A DNA stretch of 64,000 nucleotides from Kriegella aquimaris (GCF_900103215.1 NZ_FNGV01000002.1:434001-498000), one strand, 5' to 3'; shown: positions 17,170 through 27,053, counted from the stretch's first letter. The notes: generated from the sequence alone by a model not told the origin. A program made the numbers and translations.

Positions 17170-18768
17170 ATGAAAAAAAGCATCACACTTGCTAGCTTAG
17201 GAATTAACAATAGTGCGGTACATTATCAACTGACACCAACGGAGCTTCATAAAATTACTTTGGAGAAAAATATGGGCCAAGAAACGGTTTCCGGCGCCTT
17301 GGCCGTGAATACCGGGGAATTTACCGGAAGGTCACCGCAAGATCGTTTTATTGTTAAGGACAATGTCACCGCTGAAAAGGTTTGGTGGGGGCCTGTGAAT
17401 ATTCCTTTTGAGCCCGAAAAGTTTGAAAAACTTTATGAAAAGGTTATTTCATATTTAGATGGCAAGGAGCTTTTTGTACGTGATTGTTATGCCTGTGCCG
17501 ATGCGAACTATCGAATGAATATTCGGGTAGTTAACGAATACCCTTGGTCGAATATGTTCGCCTATAATATGTTTATTCGGCCTACCAAGGAAGAACTTCG
17601 GAATTTTGAACCCGAATGGACTGTGATCAATGCCCCTGGGTTTACAGCAAATGCGGAAATCGATGGTACCCGCCAGCACAATTTTGCCATTTTGAATTTC
17701 ACTAAAAAGATTGCGCTTATCGGCGGGACAGGGTATACGGGCGAAATTAAAAAGGGAATATTCTCTGCCTTGAATTTTATACTTCCGGTCTATAAAAAAA
17801 CCTTGCCAATGCATTGTTCTTCGAATATCGGAAAAAATGGCGAAACGGCTATATTTTTCGGATTGTCGGGTACGGGAAAAACTACCTTATCCACTGACGC
17901 TTCCCGAAAATTGATAGGTGATGATGAGCATGGATGGAACAATGAGAATGCGATATTCAATTTTGAAGGAGGGTGTTATGCCAAGGTAATTAACCTGTCC
18001 GAAGAAAAGGAACCCGAGATTTTTGGGGCTATAAAGAAGGGTGCAATTCTTGAAAACGTTGTGCTTGATGAAAAGGGCAACGTTGATTTTGCAAACACTT
18101 CAATTACCCAAAATACGAGGGTCAGTTATCCTATTTATCATATTGCAAACATTCAACAACCTTCGATTGGTAATAACCCAAAGAATATCTTCTTTTTAAC
18201 GGCCGATGCCTTTGGGGTAATACCCCCAATATCGAAACTCACTCCGAGTCAGGCTGCGTATCATTTTATATCGGGCTATACGGCAAAAGTGGCAGGCACA
18301 GAGGCAGGGGTAGTTGAGCCAGTGCCCTCTTTTTCTGCTTGCTTTGGTGCTCCGTTCATGCCTTTGCACCCTGCTGAGTATGCCGAAATGTTAAGTAAAA
18401 AAATGAAAGATACAGGGGTTAACGTATGGCTAGTAAATACAGGTTGGACAGGTGGACCTTATGGTGTGGGTACGCGAATGAAGTTGAAATATACGCGCGC
18501 TATGATCAATGCGGTCTTGAACGGCGATCTAGGATTATATAATTATGACGATTACCATATTCATTCCGTATTTGGTGTGGCTCAACCAAGATCTTGCCCG
18601 GGAGTACCAACAAATGTTTTAAGTCCCCGTAGCACATGGAATGATGATAAAGCGTACTATACTATGGCATTTAAATTAACAAATGCGTTCCGTAAAAATT
18701 TCAAACAATTCGAAGCCTATGCCAGTGAGGAAATTCGGCGCGGTGGGCCGCAGCGTTATGCATTTTAA
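17170..18768 (+). CDS. pckA: Phosphoenolpyruvate carboxykinase (ATP)
   Basis: Converts oxaloacetate and ATP to PEP and CO2, the first step of gluconeogenesis; in marine flavobacteria it may also run anaplerotically. At 532 residues it is the standard length for the ATP-dependent form. The kinase P-loop is FGLSGTGKTTLS (231-238 core), the PEPCK-specific loop has the GDDEHGW metal site at about 250-256, and TGRSPQDRF near 52-60 is the substrate-binding element. A TAATTTTG -7 box at 17121-17128 lies 41 bases before the ATG. Confidence 0.97.
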   Translation: MKKSITLASLGINNSAVHYQLTPTELHKITLEKNMGQETVSGALAVNTGEFTGRSPQDRFIVKDNVTAEKVWWGPVNIPFEPEKFEKLYEKVISYLDGKELFVRDCYACADANYRMNIRVVNEYPWSNMFAYNMFIRPTKEELRNFEPEWTVINAPGFTANAEIDGTRQHNFAILNFTKKIALIGGTGYTGEIKKGIFSALNFILPVYKKTLPMHCSSNIGKNGETAIFFGLSGTGKTTLSTDASRKLIGDDEHGWNNENAIFNFEGGCYAKVINLSEEKEPEIFGAIKKGAILENVVLDEKGNVDFANTSITQNTRVSYPIYHIANIQQPSIGNNPKNIFFLTADAFGVIPPISKLTPSQAAYHFISGYTAKVAGTEAGVVEPVPSFSACFGAPFMPLHPAEYAEMLSKKMKDTGVNVWLVNTGWTGGPYGVGTRMKLKYTRAMINAVLNGDLGLYNYDDYHIHSVFGVAQPRSCPGVPTNVLSPRSTWNDDKAYYTMAFKLTNAFRKNFKQFEAYASEEIRRGGPQRYAF

Positions 18769-18800
18769 CGTTTCAATATAGAGGGGGAACTCTGAAACGT
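18768..18800. terminator. Dyad between convergent pckA and hemD
   Basis: ACGTTTCA (18768-18775) pairs with TGAAACGT (18793-18800), an 8-bp stem with a 17-base loop starting in the pckA stop codon. There is no strong T-run on either side, so termination is only a guess based on its place between convergent genes. Confidence 0.3.
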
Positions 18801-18811
18801 ATTAACCTAAA

Positions 18812-19558
18812 CTATTTCTTGTTCGCTTGGTTAATATACTTTTGCAGTGCCATGGTCATTGATGGCGTTTCGGGTGTTGGTGCCTTGATATCGATACGAA
18901 GTCCGGCTTCTTGGGCTGCATCTACGGTAGAATTTCCAAATACGGCAATACGCGTATCGTTTTGTTCAAAATCGGGGAAATTCTTCAGTAGGGATTCTAT
19001 GCCCGATGGGCTAAAGAATACCAATACATCGTAATAAACGTCGCGAAGGTCGGAAAGATCACTAATTACCGTTCTATAAAAGATTCCACGCGTCCAAGAA
19101 ACACCAGTTTCGTCGAGAATTTCGGGAATATCCGGTTTTAAAGCATCCGATGATGGAAGCAAGAATTTTTCATTCTTGTACTTTTTGAACATCGGCAATA
19201 AATCTTGGAAAACTCTTTTCCCTACGTAAATCTTACGTTTTCGGTAGACTACATACTTTTGTAAATAATAGGCTACGGCCTCTGATTGGCAGAAGTATTT
19301 CATGCTATCAGGAACCTTAAAGCGCATTTCTTCGGCAATTCTAAAAAAATGATCTACTGCGTTTCTGCTAGTCAGAATGATGGCCGAATAATTTTTAAGA
19401 TCAATCTTCTGTTGGCGTACATTCTTGGCATCTACGGCCTCTACGTGAATAAAAGGCCTGAAATCAACTTTTACTTTCTCCTTGTCAATAAGTTTTGAAT
19501 ACGGAGAATTTTCCATTTTCGGTTCGGGTTGCGATACCAAAATCGTTTTTACTTTCAT
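18812..19558 (-). CDS. hemD: Uroporphyrinogen-III synthase
   Basis: Closes hydroxymethylbilane to uroporphyrinogen III in haem synthesis. 248 residues in the two-domain HemD plan, with characteristic stretches such as SAIILTSRNAVDHFF near 57-71, FLLPSSDALKPDIPEIL and VLVFFSPSGIESLL near 178-191. HemD is poorly conserved, so the assignment rests on these segments and on the adjacent DUF4271 gene, a usual neighbour in Bacteroidota. It is the last gene of the GT39-DUF4271-hemD run, 5 bp after DUF4271. Confidence 0.88.
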   Translation of the reverse strand: MKVKTILVSQPEPKMENSPYSKLIDKEKVKVDFRPFIHVEAVDAKNVRQQKIDLKNYSAIILTSRNAVDHFFRIAEEMRFKVPDSMKYFCQSEAVAYYLQKYVVYRKRKIYVGKRVFQDLLPMFKKYKNEKFLLPSSDALKPDIPEILDETGVSWTRGIFYRTVISDLSDLRDVYYDVLVFFSPSGIESLLKNFPDFEQNDTRIAVFGNSTVDAAQEAGLRIDIKAPTPETPSMTMALQKYINQANKK

Positions 19559-19563
19559 AAAAC

Positions 19564-20220
19564 CTAGTCTGTTAGATAGCTTGCGATAATGATGAACGGC
19601 GCAATTTCAAGAGCGCAAAGGTACAAAATAAAATAGAAAAAGTTGTTCGCAATGAATTTTTGATGATTCTTCACTGTTGTGACCCAGCCGATTCCGTTTA
19701 TTAATATAATTAAGAATGTTGCGGTATAAATCACAATTTTTGAATCCTTTGCGATATAGCAGAGTATAATATTTGCCAAAAGCATTACAATGCCGCTGTG
19801 ATTTAAGTAGGAAAGTTTTTTAAAAACCAGATCGCTTATAATTTTATTCGAATTGAATATAAAGCCATTGCCTAATTGTAAGAATATTTTGGTCAGAAGA
19901 AAGAGTAATAATCCTCCAAGAATAATAGGGAATATAAAAGGGTAGGAAGTGTATTCGGGTTGAAAAAATGCACGCCATGATAAAAAAACAAAGAGCGAAA
20001 AATTGGTAATCATAAAAACGGTGAAGAAAATATGAAACCAGTTCAATAGTTTTTCCTTCTTGTTATACATGAAAATGTATTTGTTATTGAATGGCAGAAT
20101 AATGAAATTCATAAATCTTGAATAGAACAGACTTTTGGCAATAACCAAGAATAATAAACTGCCAAATATGAGCATGGTCATCCAATCAGCAGTGGGGATG
20201 GCTCTTAGAATAGGCTCCAT
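19564..20220 (-). CDS. DUF4271 membrane protein
   Basis: 218 residues, five or six membrane segments (about 14-32, 67-88, 95-118, 142-160, 165-183 and 195-213). The N-terminal pattern WMTMLIFGSLLFLVIAKSL and the place next to hemD fit the Bacteroidota family DUF4271. The function is unknown. It starts 2 bp after the GT39 stop and ends 5 bp before hemD, so all three are probably one transcript. Confidence 0.85.
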   Translation of the reverse strand: MEPILRAIPTADWMTMLIFGSLLFLVIAKSLFYSRFMNFIILPFNNKYIFMYNKKEKLLNWFHIFFTVFMITNFSLFVFLSWRAFFQPEYTSYPFIFPIILGGLLLFLLTKIFLQLGNGFIFNSNKIISDLVFKKLSYLNHSGIVMLLANIILCYIAKDSKIVIYTATFLIILINGIGWVTTVKNHQKFIANNFFYFILYLCALEIAPFIIIASYLTD

Positions 20221-20222
20221 TA

Positions 20223-21917
20223 TTACTTTAATTTGATATTTTCTCCATTGAGTCCATAGTTCAGCCCATTCTCTGAAATACCAATTCTAAAATAACCAGG
20301 ATTCTTCATGTTGGGCTTTGGTAGAGTAAACGTGAAATTAGTAGTATCATTTGATTTTAAGGTCAGAATATTTTCATTGGTTGGTATGGCATCAACCGAC
20401 AGTACGTCTTTCACCTGCTTATGGTCATTGAGATAGGCCAAGCCGAATTTTATTTTTTCTAGGGGAATATCGGTTCCGTAGGGGTTGAATACTTTAAAAT
20501 TAATAACTTTTTTCAGGTCTAATGAAAGAGGTTCTTCTTCGGTCAAGAAACATCTCAATTTTCTAAAGGATTCAAAGTTTTCGATAAATTTCCCATGATA
20601 GACGGTTCCATTCATTCTAGTAAAAGAAGCATCTCCGCTTTTGGCACTTTTAGAAACATACATAATTTTTTTATGTTGTACCTGATACTCCGAACTGTCT
20701 ATCGAGTATTGATTTCGCCTGTAATATATGTTGTTGAGCGAATATGTGGGGTTTCCCGAGTAGAAAGCATACATTGGCGCATTTCGATATGAATTTTCAA
20801 AAACTATCGGGATATCGCCTGCTTCAGCTCGTATTTCTTCGGTCCATTGTTTATTTCCATGTGTTTCGTAAAAAATAGGAAAAAGAGGTTCGTATATGAG
20901 TCCGATACGAAGGAAAAGCAAAACCACACAATTTATGATTCCCATTCGGTAAATCCATTTTCTTGTGTTGGTGTTCTCCAACATATAATTGAAAACGATT
21001 ATAGCCAAAGGAATGGAGATTACGATAATCCACTGGGTCTGTACCCGGCGGTTGAAACTAGATATGAAAAAAAACAAAATTACACCGTAGGTCAGGTACA
21101 ATAGCGCCTTTGTGAAAAGTGATGAAGATTTTGTTTTATAGAGTGCTTTATAGATCCATGGGAAAGTAAACCCGAAGATAGCGACGAGATTCACGAAAAA
21201 GCCCAAGGTGTATTTGTTGAAATCATAAGCCCCATTGGGTCTTTCAAAGAGGTGGTATTTTATCGAGACGAAATCATTTTCATACAGCCATAAAAAGTGT
21301 GGGATATAACACAGAAGAGCAATAATTACAGCTAACCATGCATATTTGTTTTTGAGTAATGCGAGGTTGGAAAGCAATACAAAGAAAATGACCAAAACGG
21401 CATGATACTTACTATACATTAAAGCAGCCATTACAATGCCTAAAAAAATCGCCGACAGCACTGTTGCATTGGCGATGAATTTTTTGTAAATCCACAAAAA
21501 GAGGGCGGTGAAAAACAACAAGGGTGTATCGGGCAACGTAAAGAACCCGTAGGCATTGAGCAGGGTCATGGAGAAGGTCAAAATAAAGAAATGTGGTACG
21601 TAATCGCGTTTTTTCGGATTGTCGATCATCAGCCACAGCAATACAAGCGTTCCAACGGAAAGTAGACAGCTCATAAAACGAACCCCAAGTTCCCCATCAA
21701 AAAAGTAGCTGCTCAACCGTATTAAGAAAGCCACCATTGGAGGGTGGTCGAAATAGCCCCAAGCCATTTTTTGAGCATAATGCCAATAGTAGGCTTCGTC
21801 AAAAATGAGTTCGGTGAAATAAGATTGCAACAAATTAATGGCAAAAACGGCACTCAAAAAGTATAGAAATAGTTTTGGTGATTTTAACGGCATTCTGGTT
21901 TGTTGATTTGCACTCAC
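20223..21917 (-). CDS. GT39/ArnT-like membrane glycosyltransferase
   Basis: 564 residues. The N-terminal two thirds hold about ten membrane segments, and the C-terminal part from about residue 365 is a soluble periplasmic domain. The family signature FDEAYYWHYAQ near 37-47 (catalytic acidic pair) and the following GYFDHPPMVAFLIRL match ArnT/PMT-type transferases that move a sugar from a polyprenyl phosphate onto lipid or protein. A polyprenol-phosphate mannosyltransferase is encoded divergently, an apt donor supply. A TAATTTTG -7 box (21989-21996, minus) overlaps a 12-base palindrome upstream. Confidence 0.9.
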   Translation of the reverse strand: MSANQQTRMPLKSPKLFLYFLSAVFAINLLQSYFTELIFDEAYYWHYAQKMAWGYFDHPPMVAFLIRLSSYFFDGELGVRFMSCLLSVGTLVLLWLMIDNPKKRDYVPHFFILTFSMTLLNAYGFFTLPDTPLLFFTALFLWIYKKFIANATVLSAIFLGIVMAALMYSKYHAVLVIFFVLLSNLALLKNKYAWLAVIIALLCYIPHFLWLYENDFVSIKYHLFERPNGAYDFNKYTLGFFVNLVAIFGFTFPWIYKALYKTKSSSLFTKALLYLTYGVILFFFISSFNRRVQTQWIIVISIPLAIIVFNYMLENTNTRKWIYRMGIINCVVLLFLRIGLIYEPLFPIFYETHGNKQWTEEIRAEAGDIPIVFENSYRNAPMYAFYSGNPTYSLNNIYYRRNQYSIDSSEYQVQHKKIMYVSKSAKSGDASFTRMNGTVYHGKFIENFESFRKLRCFLTEEEPLSLDLKKVINFKVFNPYGTDIPLEKIKFGLAYLNDHKQVKDVLSVDAIPTNENILTLKSNDTTNFTFTLPKPNMKNPGYFRIGISENGLNYGLNGENIKLK

Positions 21918-21980
21918 TTAACTCTTTTATTTACCTACAAACCCGAGATTGTCGTTTTTGAGAAAGTGCCAAGCGTGACC

Positions 21981-21996
21981 TTTGGCGCCAAAATTA
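21981..21996 (-). promoter_or_regulatory. Palindrome overlapping a -7 box before GT39
   Basis: TTTGGCGCCAAA (21981-21992) is a perfect 12-base palindrome. It overlaps TAATTTTG on the minus strand (21989-21996), which fits the Bacteroidota -7 consensus and lies about 72 bases before the GT39 start. A protein bound there would block that promoter. No good -33 TTG is visible at the usual spacing. Confidence 0.4.
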
Positions 21997-22128
21997 CAAA
22001 TTCTATGCGTTTTAATGGATTTATAATCTAAATGCCCGCAAAAGTGACCAAAAAAAATGCTAAATCACAAAAATGTCTTCTTAGTCAAGTTTGGAAAACA
22101 CTATTTTTGCTAAAATTCAAATGGATCA

Positions 22129-22857
22129 ATGTCAGACAGTTTAGTTATAATTCCTACTTACAACGAAATTGAAAATGTCGAGGCTATTATACAAGCTGTT
22201 TTTAAACAGGAGAAGAATTTTCATGTGCTGATTGTTGACGATAATTCTCCTGATGGTACTTCATCCCAGGTAAAAAGTATGCAAAAGGACTTTCCTGATA
22301 GGCTATTTTTAGAGGTAAGAAAAGAAAAATCGGGTCTGGGAACGGCATACATTCACGGATTTAAATGGGCCATCGCGAGAAAATATGATTATATATTTGA
22401 GATGGATGCCGATTTCTCACATAATCCTGAAGATCTGCAACGGTTATATCGCGCCTGCGCCGATGGTGCCGACGTATCCGTAGGATCACGTTATAAAAAG
22501 GGCGTGAATGTAGTGGATTGGCCATTATATCGCGTTTTATTATCATATGGGGCTTCTTTTTATGTCAAAATAATTACAGGTATGCGCGTTCATGACCCTA
22601 CTGCAGGTTTTGTTTGTTATAAGCGTCATGTTCTAGAGACAATTGATTTAGATTCTGTACGCTTTGTGGGTTATGCATTTCAGATTGAAATGAAGTTTAG
22701 GGCCTATCTTAAAAATTACAAGATTCAAGAAGTCTCGATTATTTTCCGTGACAGGGTAAGGGGCAAATCGAAAATGAGTTCCTCTATTGTTAGTGAGGCC
22801 ATTTATGGAGTTTTTATGATGAAAATGCGTAGTCTTTTTCAGAAAAGTAAATTTTAA
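22129..22857 (+). CDS. Polyprenol monophosphomannose synthase (GT2)
   Basis: 242 residues. A GT-A fold glycosyltransferase of family 2 with VIIPTYNEIENV near the start, the nucleotide-binding VDDNSPDGT near 36-44, the metal site MDADFSHNPEDL near 95-106 and the acceptor loop DPTAGFVCY. No C-terminal membrane domain, as in the short cytosolic DPM1 type. It makes a polyprenyl-phosphate sugar that membrane transferases use; the divergent GT39 enzyme is a candidate user. A TATTTTTG box at 22102-22109 may be its -7 element. pyrC starts 2 bp downstream. Confidence 0.93.
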   Translation: MSDSLVIIPTYNEIENVEAIIQAVFKQEKNFHVLIVDDNSPDGTSSQVKSMQKDFPDRLFLEVRKEKSGLGTAYIHGFKWAIARKYDYIFEMDADFSHNPEDLQRLYRACADGADVSVGSRYKKGVNVVDWPLYRVLLSYGASFYVKIITGMRVHDPTAGFVCYKRHVLETIDLDSVRFVGYAFQIEMKFRAYLKNYKIQEVSIIFRDRVRGKSKMSSSIVSEAIYGVFMMKMRSLFQKSKF

Positions 22858-22859
22858 CC

Positions 22860-24194
22860 ATGAAGAAAACATTGATAAAAAATGCGGTGGTAGTTAATGA
22901 AGGCCGGGTATTCGAAAGTGATATTTTATTAGGTGATGGGGTCATTCTAGAATTGGATAGGCATATTATTGAACCCAATGCCCAAGTTATTGATGTGAAG
23001 GGCAAGCATGTTTTTCCTGGCGTAATAGATGACCAAGTACATTTTCGGGAACCTGGTCTCACCCACAAAGGTGATATAGTTTCTGAAAGCCGTGCAGCCA
23101 TAGCTGGGGGCGTCACCTCTTTTATGGAACAGCCGAACACCATCCCCCAAACAACCACTATTAAAAAGTTGGAAGAAAAGTTCGAAAGAGCAAGGGAAAC
23201 CTCTTTTGCCAACTATTCCTTTTTGTTCGGGGGTACCAATGATAATTTGGAAGAGTTAAAACGATTGGATAAAAATGCCTGTTCGGGAGTGAAATTGTTT
23301 CTGGGATCTTCAACCGGAAATATGTTGGTCGATGATGCCGATGTCATTGAAAAGATTTTCAGCAGTACTGAAATGGTGATTTCAGCACATTGTGAAGATG
23401 AGACGACCATCAAACGAAATCTTGAGAAATTCAAAATGCAGTATGGTGAAGATATTCCTATTAAATGTCATCCGCTGATTCGAAGTGCAGAAGCTTGTTA
23501 CTTGTCTTCATCAAAAGCGATAGCACTTGCCAAGAAAACTGGTGCCCGACTTCATGTCTTTCATGTTTCAACAGGAAAGGAAACTGAATTATTCCGTAAT
23601 GACATTCCTTTAGCGGAGAAAAAAATAACGGCAGAGGTCTGTATTCATCACCTTTGGTTCTCAGATGCCGATTACGATAGTTTGGGTACGCTCATTAAAT
23701 GGAATCCGGCAGTAAAAACAGCGGAAGATAGAGGGTTGTTGTGGAGTGCGTTGCTTGATGACCGTATTGATGTAGTAGCTACCGATCATGCTCCGCACAC
23801 TTGGGAAGAGAAGAATAATGTGTACACCAAAGCCCCTTCTGGTGGCCCGTTGGTACAACATGCGCTCCCTGCAATGTTGGAAAAATACCATGAAGGTGTT
23901 ATATCTCTGGAAAAAATTGCCGAGAAAATGTGCCACAATCCTGCTATTCTCTTTCAAGTAAAAAAGCGGGGTTTTATAAAGGAAGGATATTACGCCGACT
24001 TGGCCGTTGTAGATTTAAATAGTCCTTGGGAAGTTGAACAAGGTAACGTGGCTTATAAGTGTGGTTGGTCGCCTTTTGAAGGTAAGACGTTTGGGTCAAA
24101 AATAACCCATACTTTTGTAAACGGGCATTTGGCCTACGATAACGGTGCGTTTTCAGTTGGTCGATTTGGCCAACGCCTAACATTCAATCGATGA
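22860..24194 (+). CDS. pyrC: Dihydroorotase, Bacteroidota type
   Basis: Cyclises carbamoyl aspartate to dihydroorotate in pyrimidine synthesis. 444 residues of the amidohydrolase superfamily. The first metal motif reads DDQVHFREPG (Q59-V60-H61), so the first His of the usual HxH is Gln. The Lys site GVKLFLGSSTGNM, the His segments SAHCEDE and LHVFHVSTG, and the catalytic Asp in DVVATDHAPH are present. I recall the QVH form in other Bacteroidota dihydroorotases, so it is probably a lineage trait, not decay. It overlaps the DUF4296 start by 4 bp (ATGA). Confidence 0.92.
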   Translation: MKKTLIKNAVVVNEGRVFESDILLGDGVILELDRHIIEPNAQVIDVKGKHVFPGVIDDQVHFREPGLTHKGDIVSESRAAIAGGVTSFMEQPNTIPQTTTIKKLEEKFERARETSFANYSFLFGGTNDNLEELKRLDKNACSGVKLFLGSSTGNMLVDDADVIEKIFSSTEMVISAHCEDETTIKRNLEKFKMQYGEDIPIKCHPLIRSAEACYLSSSKAIALAKKTGARLHVFHVSTGKETELFRNDIPLAEKKITAEVCIHHLWFSDADYDSLGTLIKWNPAVKTAEDRGLLWSALLDDRIDVVATDHAPHTWEEKNNVYTKAPSGGPLVQHALPAMLEKYHEGVISLEKIAEKMCHNPAILFQVKKRGFIKEGYYADLAVVDLNSPWEVEQGNVAYKCGWSPFEGKTFGSKITHTFVNGHLAYDNGAFSVGRFGQRLTFNR

Positions 24195-24625
24195 GCTTAA
24201 ATAAGATTGTTCTTTTGATTTCTTTAATGTTGTTTTTTTCTTGCAATGAAAAGCTCATTGATAAGCCTGAAAACCTTATTGCCAAAGAGAAGATGATCGA
24301 GGTATTAAAAGATTTGGCGATTGCCAATGCAGCTAAGAATACAAATATTGTTATTCTGCGGGAGAACGATATAGAACCGACAACCTATGTTTTTGAAAAA
24401 CATGGAATAGACAGCGTTCAATTTACCCAAAGCGATACGTATTATGCTTCTTTGCCAGGTGGCGAATACGAGTCAATTTACAAAGCGGTGGAACAAAAAT
24501 TGGAGAATGAATCCAAGCGTTTGGAAGAAGCGAGGCAATTGAATGATAGTTTGGCCGCGGTAAAAAAGAGTGCTGACGTTAAATCTAAGACTTCCGATAA
24601 AAAAATCAAAGATTCTCTTCCATAA
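24191..24625 (+). CDS. DUF4296 lipoprotein
   Basis: 144 residues with a lipoprotein signal (LMLFFSC, lipidation near C18) and a helical, charged mature domain (KEKMIEVLKDLAIANAAKN, later a Glu/Lys-rich coil). It matches the Bacteroidota family DUF4296 in size and in its place after dihydroorotase. The role is unknown. The start overlaps the pyrC stop as ATGA, so translation may be coupled, and the 3' end overlaps the convergent SDR gene by 20 bp. Confidence 0.85.
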   Translation: MSLNKIVLLISLMLFFSCNEKLIDKPENLIAKEKMIEVLKDLAIANAAKNTNIVILRENDIEPTTYVFEKHGIDSVQFTQSDTYYASLPGGEYESIYKAVEQKLENESKRLEEARQLNDSLAAVKKSADVKSKTSDKKIKDSLP

Positions 24626-25613
24626 ACCGAGCGCAACAGAAGCTTAAGGTTTCTTCTAAAGGCGCAAACTCAAAATTCAATTCCTTTTTGATTTTTGTAT
24701 TGTCATAAATATCCCGGGTTTTTAGTGACTTGATCGAATTTTTGGTAATACGCCTTGCCCTTCCTGTAAAAAAGCTAAAAAACATATCGAAAACACGCCC
24801 GATTTCAAGTTGCCAAAAGGCAAGTTTTTTAGTGGGTTTAGGCTTGCCCAAGTACTTGGTGAGCATACCCAACATATGCTCAAAGGTGACATTTTCGGCA
24901 ACCGTAATGTAGCGTTGATTCATCGACGAAGAATCCATAAGCTTTGTCATAATCCGAATTAAATCCGCTATGGTTATAAAACCGGTTCCCCCTGGAGGGA
25001 AATATGCATAACCCTTGTGTGCCGTTGTAAAGAGCTTGCCACTGCCATCTTCCCAAAAGCCTGGTCCTACAATTACTCCAGGGTTGACAATTATTACGGA
25101 CAGGCCTTCTTGCGAACCGCGCCAAACCTCCATTTCCGCGGCATGCTTTGTCATTGCATATACATTGGTGTCTTCTTCTGCCCATTCATTTTCTTCGGTG
25201 GCAACGTTGCCGTCCAAGCTTTTACCGATGGCACCAATAGTGCTTACATGACATAGTTTTTCAATGTTTTTGGCAAGGCACAGATTAACAATGTTAGCGG
25301 TGCCTTGTGTATTTATCTTATGTAATATGTCATAATCTTTGGGGTCGAAAGAAATTAATGCGGCGCAGTGATACACATGGGTGATGCCTTGAAACGCCGT
25401 TTCCAAGCTGGGTATGTCATTGAGGTCCGCCAAAATCCATTCTATTTTGGCAAAGAGTTCTCCAGCTTTTTGGTCATAGTATGCGAATACTTTTTCAATT
25501 CTTTTTAAGTTGCTGTTCTGTCGATATGTTGCACGCACGGTAAAGCCTGATCTGACCAATTGCAATAGTAGATGTGAACCTACTAAACCCGTACCCCCAG
25601 TTACTAAAATCAT
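24606..25613 (-). CDS. NAD-dependent epimerase/dehydratase-like SDR
   Basis: 335 residues of the extended short-chain dehydrogenase family. The nucleotide motif is VTGGTGLVGSHLLLQL at residues 4-19, and the catalytic pair is in VYAMTKHAAEMEV (YxxxK near 148-152). The overall pattern is closer to dihydroflavonol reductase or 3-beta-hydroxysteroid-type reductases than to sugar epimerases. The substrate is unknown. It overlaps the DUF4296 gene tail to tail and is divergent from tyrS. Confidence 0.88.
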   Translation of the reverse strand: MILVTGGTGLVGSHLLLQLVRSGFTVRATYRQNSNLKRIEKVFAYYDQKAGELFAKIEWILADLNDIPSLETAFQGITHVYHCAALISFDPKDYDILHKINTQGTANIVNLCLAKNIEKLCHVSTIGAIGKSLDGNVATEENEWAEEDTNVYAMTKHAAEMEVWRGSQEGLSVIIVNPGVIVGPGFWEDGSGKLFTTAHKGYAYFPPGGTGFITIADLIRIMTKLMDSSSMNQRYITVAENVTFEHMLGMLTKYLGKPKPTKKLAFWQLEIGRVFDMFFSFFTGRARRITKNSIKSLKTRDIYDNTKIKKELNFEFAPLEETLSFCCARFMEENL

Positions 25614-25681
25614 GGGGCTAATTTAGCCAAATGATATGGATAAATTCGGGTTTTCTTCAAGACAAAGCTCTTGAATTGCCT

Positions 25682-25689
25682 TATATTTG
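25682..25689 (+). promoter_or_regulatory. -7 box of the tyrS promoter
   Basis: TATATTTG matches the Bacteroidota -7 consensus TAnnTTTG and lies 27 bases before the tyrS ATG in the 103-bp gap from the divergent SDR gene. No TTG at 17-23 bases upstream was found, so only half of the promoter is supported. Confidence 0.4.
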
Positions 25690-25716
25690 CAGCGATTATT
25701 TAAAGAATAAAAACCA

Positions 25717-27012
25717 ATGGCGACAAATTTTGTAGCAGAACTAAAATGGAGGGGCATGTTGCACGATGTAATGCCCGGCACGGAAGAACATTTGTTAAAA
25801 GATATGCAATCGGCATATGTAGGCATCGATCCCACAGCTGACTCGTTGCATATTGGTCATTTGGTTGGGGTTATGATGTTGCGCCATTTTCAATTAGCCG
25901 GGCACAAACCGTATGCTTTAGTCGGCGGTGCTACGGGCATGATCGGTGATCCTTCTGGGAAATCATCGGAACGTAACCTTTTAGATGAAAAGACACTTCG
26001 ACACAATCAAGATGCATTAAAGGCGCAACTGTCCCGGTTTTTAGATTTTGAATCCGATGCAGCCAATGCGGCAGTCTTGGTAAATAATTACGACTGGATG
26101 AAAGATTTTTCCTTTCTTGATTTTATTCGTGATGTTGGCAAACATATTACCGTTAATTACATGATGGCCAAAGACTCGGTTAAAAAGCGCTTGTCGGCCG
26201 AAGCCAAAGAAGGTATGTCGTTTACTGAGTTTACCTACCAATTGGTGCAAGGTTATGACTTTTTACACCTCTTTCAAGAGTACGATTGTTCTTTGCAAAT
26301 GGGTGGTAGCGATCAATGGGGCAATATTACTACGGGCACAGAGCTTATTCGACGTATTGGTGGAGGAAAGGGGTATGCCTTAACCTGCCCGCTGATTACG
26401 AAAGCCGATGGCACGAAGTTCGGTAAAACTGAAAGTGGCAATGTCTGGTTAGATGCACAACGGACATCACCTTATAAATTCTATCAGTATTGGTTGAATA
26501 CTTCGGATGAAGATGCCGTGAAATATATCAAAATTTTCACGTTTTTATCAAAGGAAGAAATTGATGGGCTGATACAAGAACATCAAGAAATGCCCCATCT
26601 GCGGATTGTACAAAAGCGTTTGGCCGAAGAGATTACGGTGATGGTACATTCGCAAGAAGATTTGGATAATGCCGTTCAGGCAAGTGCGATACTTTTTGGA
26701 AAATCGACTTCTGAAGATTTAAAAAAACTGGATGAAAAGACTTTTCTAGATGTATTTGACGGTGTTCCTCAAGCCGAGATTCCCATTTCTGAACTGGAAA
26801 ATGGACTCGATATGATCGGGGCTTTGGCCGCGAAGACCGGTTTTCTTGGTTCTAACGGAGAGGCGCGTCGTGAATTAAAACAGAATTCAATTTCGGTGAA
26901 CAAAGAAAAGGTCAAAGAAGATTATGTTATTTCAACTGCTGACCTGATCAATGATAAATTCGTGCTTTTACAACGGGGCAAAAAGAATTATTTTGTTTTG
27001 ACCGCACAGTAA
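25717..27012 (+). CDS. tyrS: Tyrosyl-tRNA synthetase
   Basis: Charges tRNA-Tyr in the cytoplasm. 431 residues, the bacterial TyrRS length. HIGH motif as HIGHLVGVM at 45-53, tyrosine pocket [22 protein letters not shown], and the KMSKS loop in the form KFGKT near 231-235. A C-terminal S4-type RNA-binding domain spans about 365-428. It is followed by a Rho-independent terminator. Confidence 0.97.
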   Translation: MATNFVAELKWRGMLHDVMPGTEEHLLKDMQSAYVGIDPTADSLHIGHLVGVMMLRHFQLAGHKPYALVGGATGMIGDPSGKSSERNLLDEKTLRHNQDALKAQLSRFLDFESDAANAAVLVNNYDWMKDFSFLDFIRDVGKHITVNYMMAKDSVKKRLSAEAKEGMSFTEFTYQLVQGYDFLHLFQEYDCSLQMGGSDQWGNITTGTELIRRIGGGKGYALTCPLITKADGTKFGKTESGNVWLDAQRTSPYKFYQYWLNTSDEDAVKYIKIFTFLSKEEIDGLIQEHQEMPHLRIVQKRLAEEITVMVHSQEDLDNAVQASAILFGKSTSEDLKKLDEKTFLDVFDGVPQAEIPISELENGLDMIGALAAKTGFLGSNGEARRELKQNSISVNKEKVKEDYVISTADLINDKFVLLQRGKKNYFVLTAQ

Positions 27013-27053
27013 TTATCCGATTTCCTTTTGATTAAAATCCTATTCATTTAACA

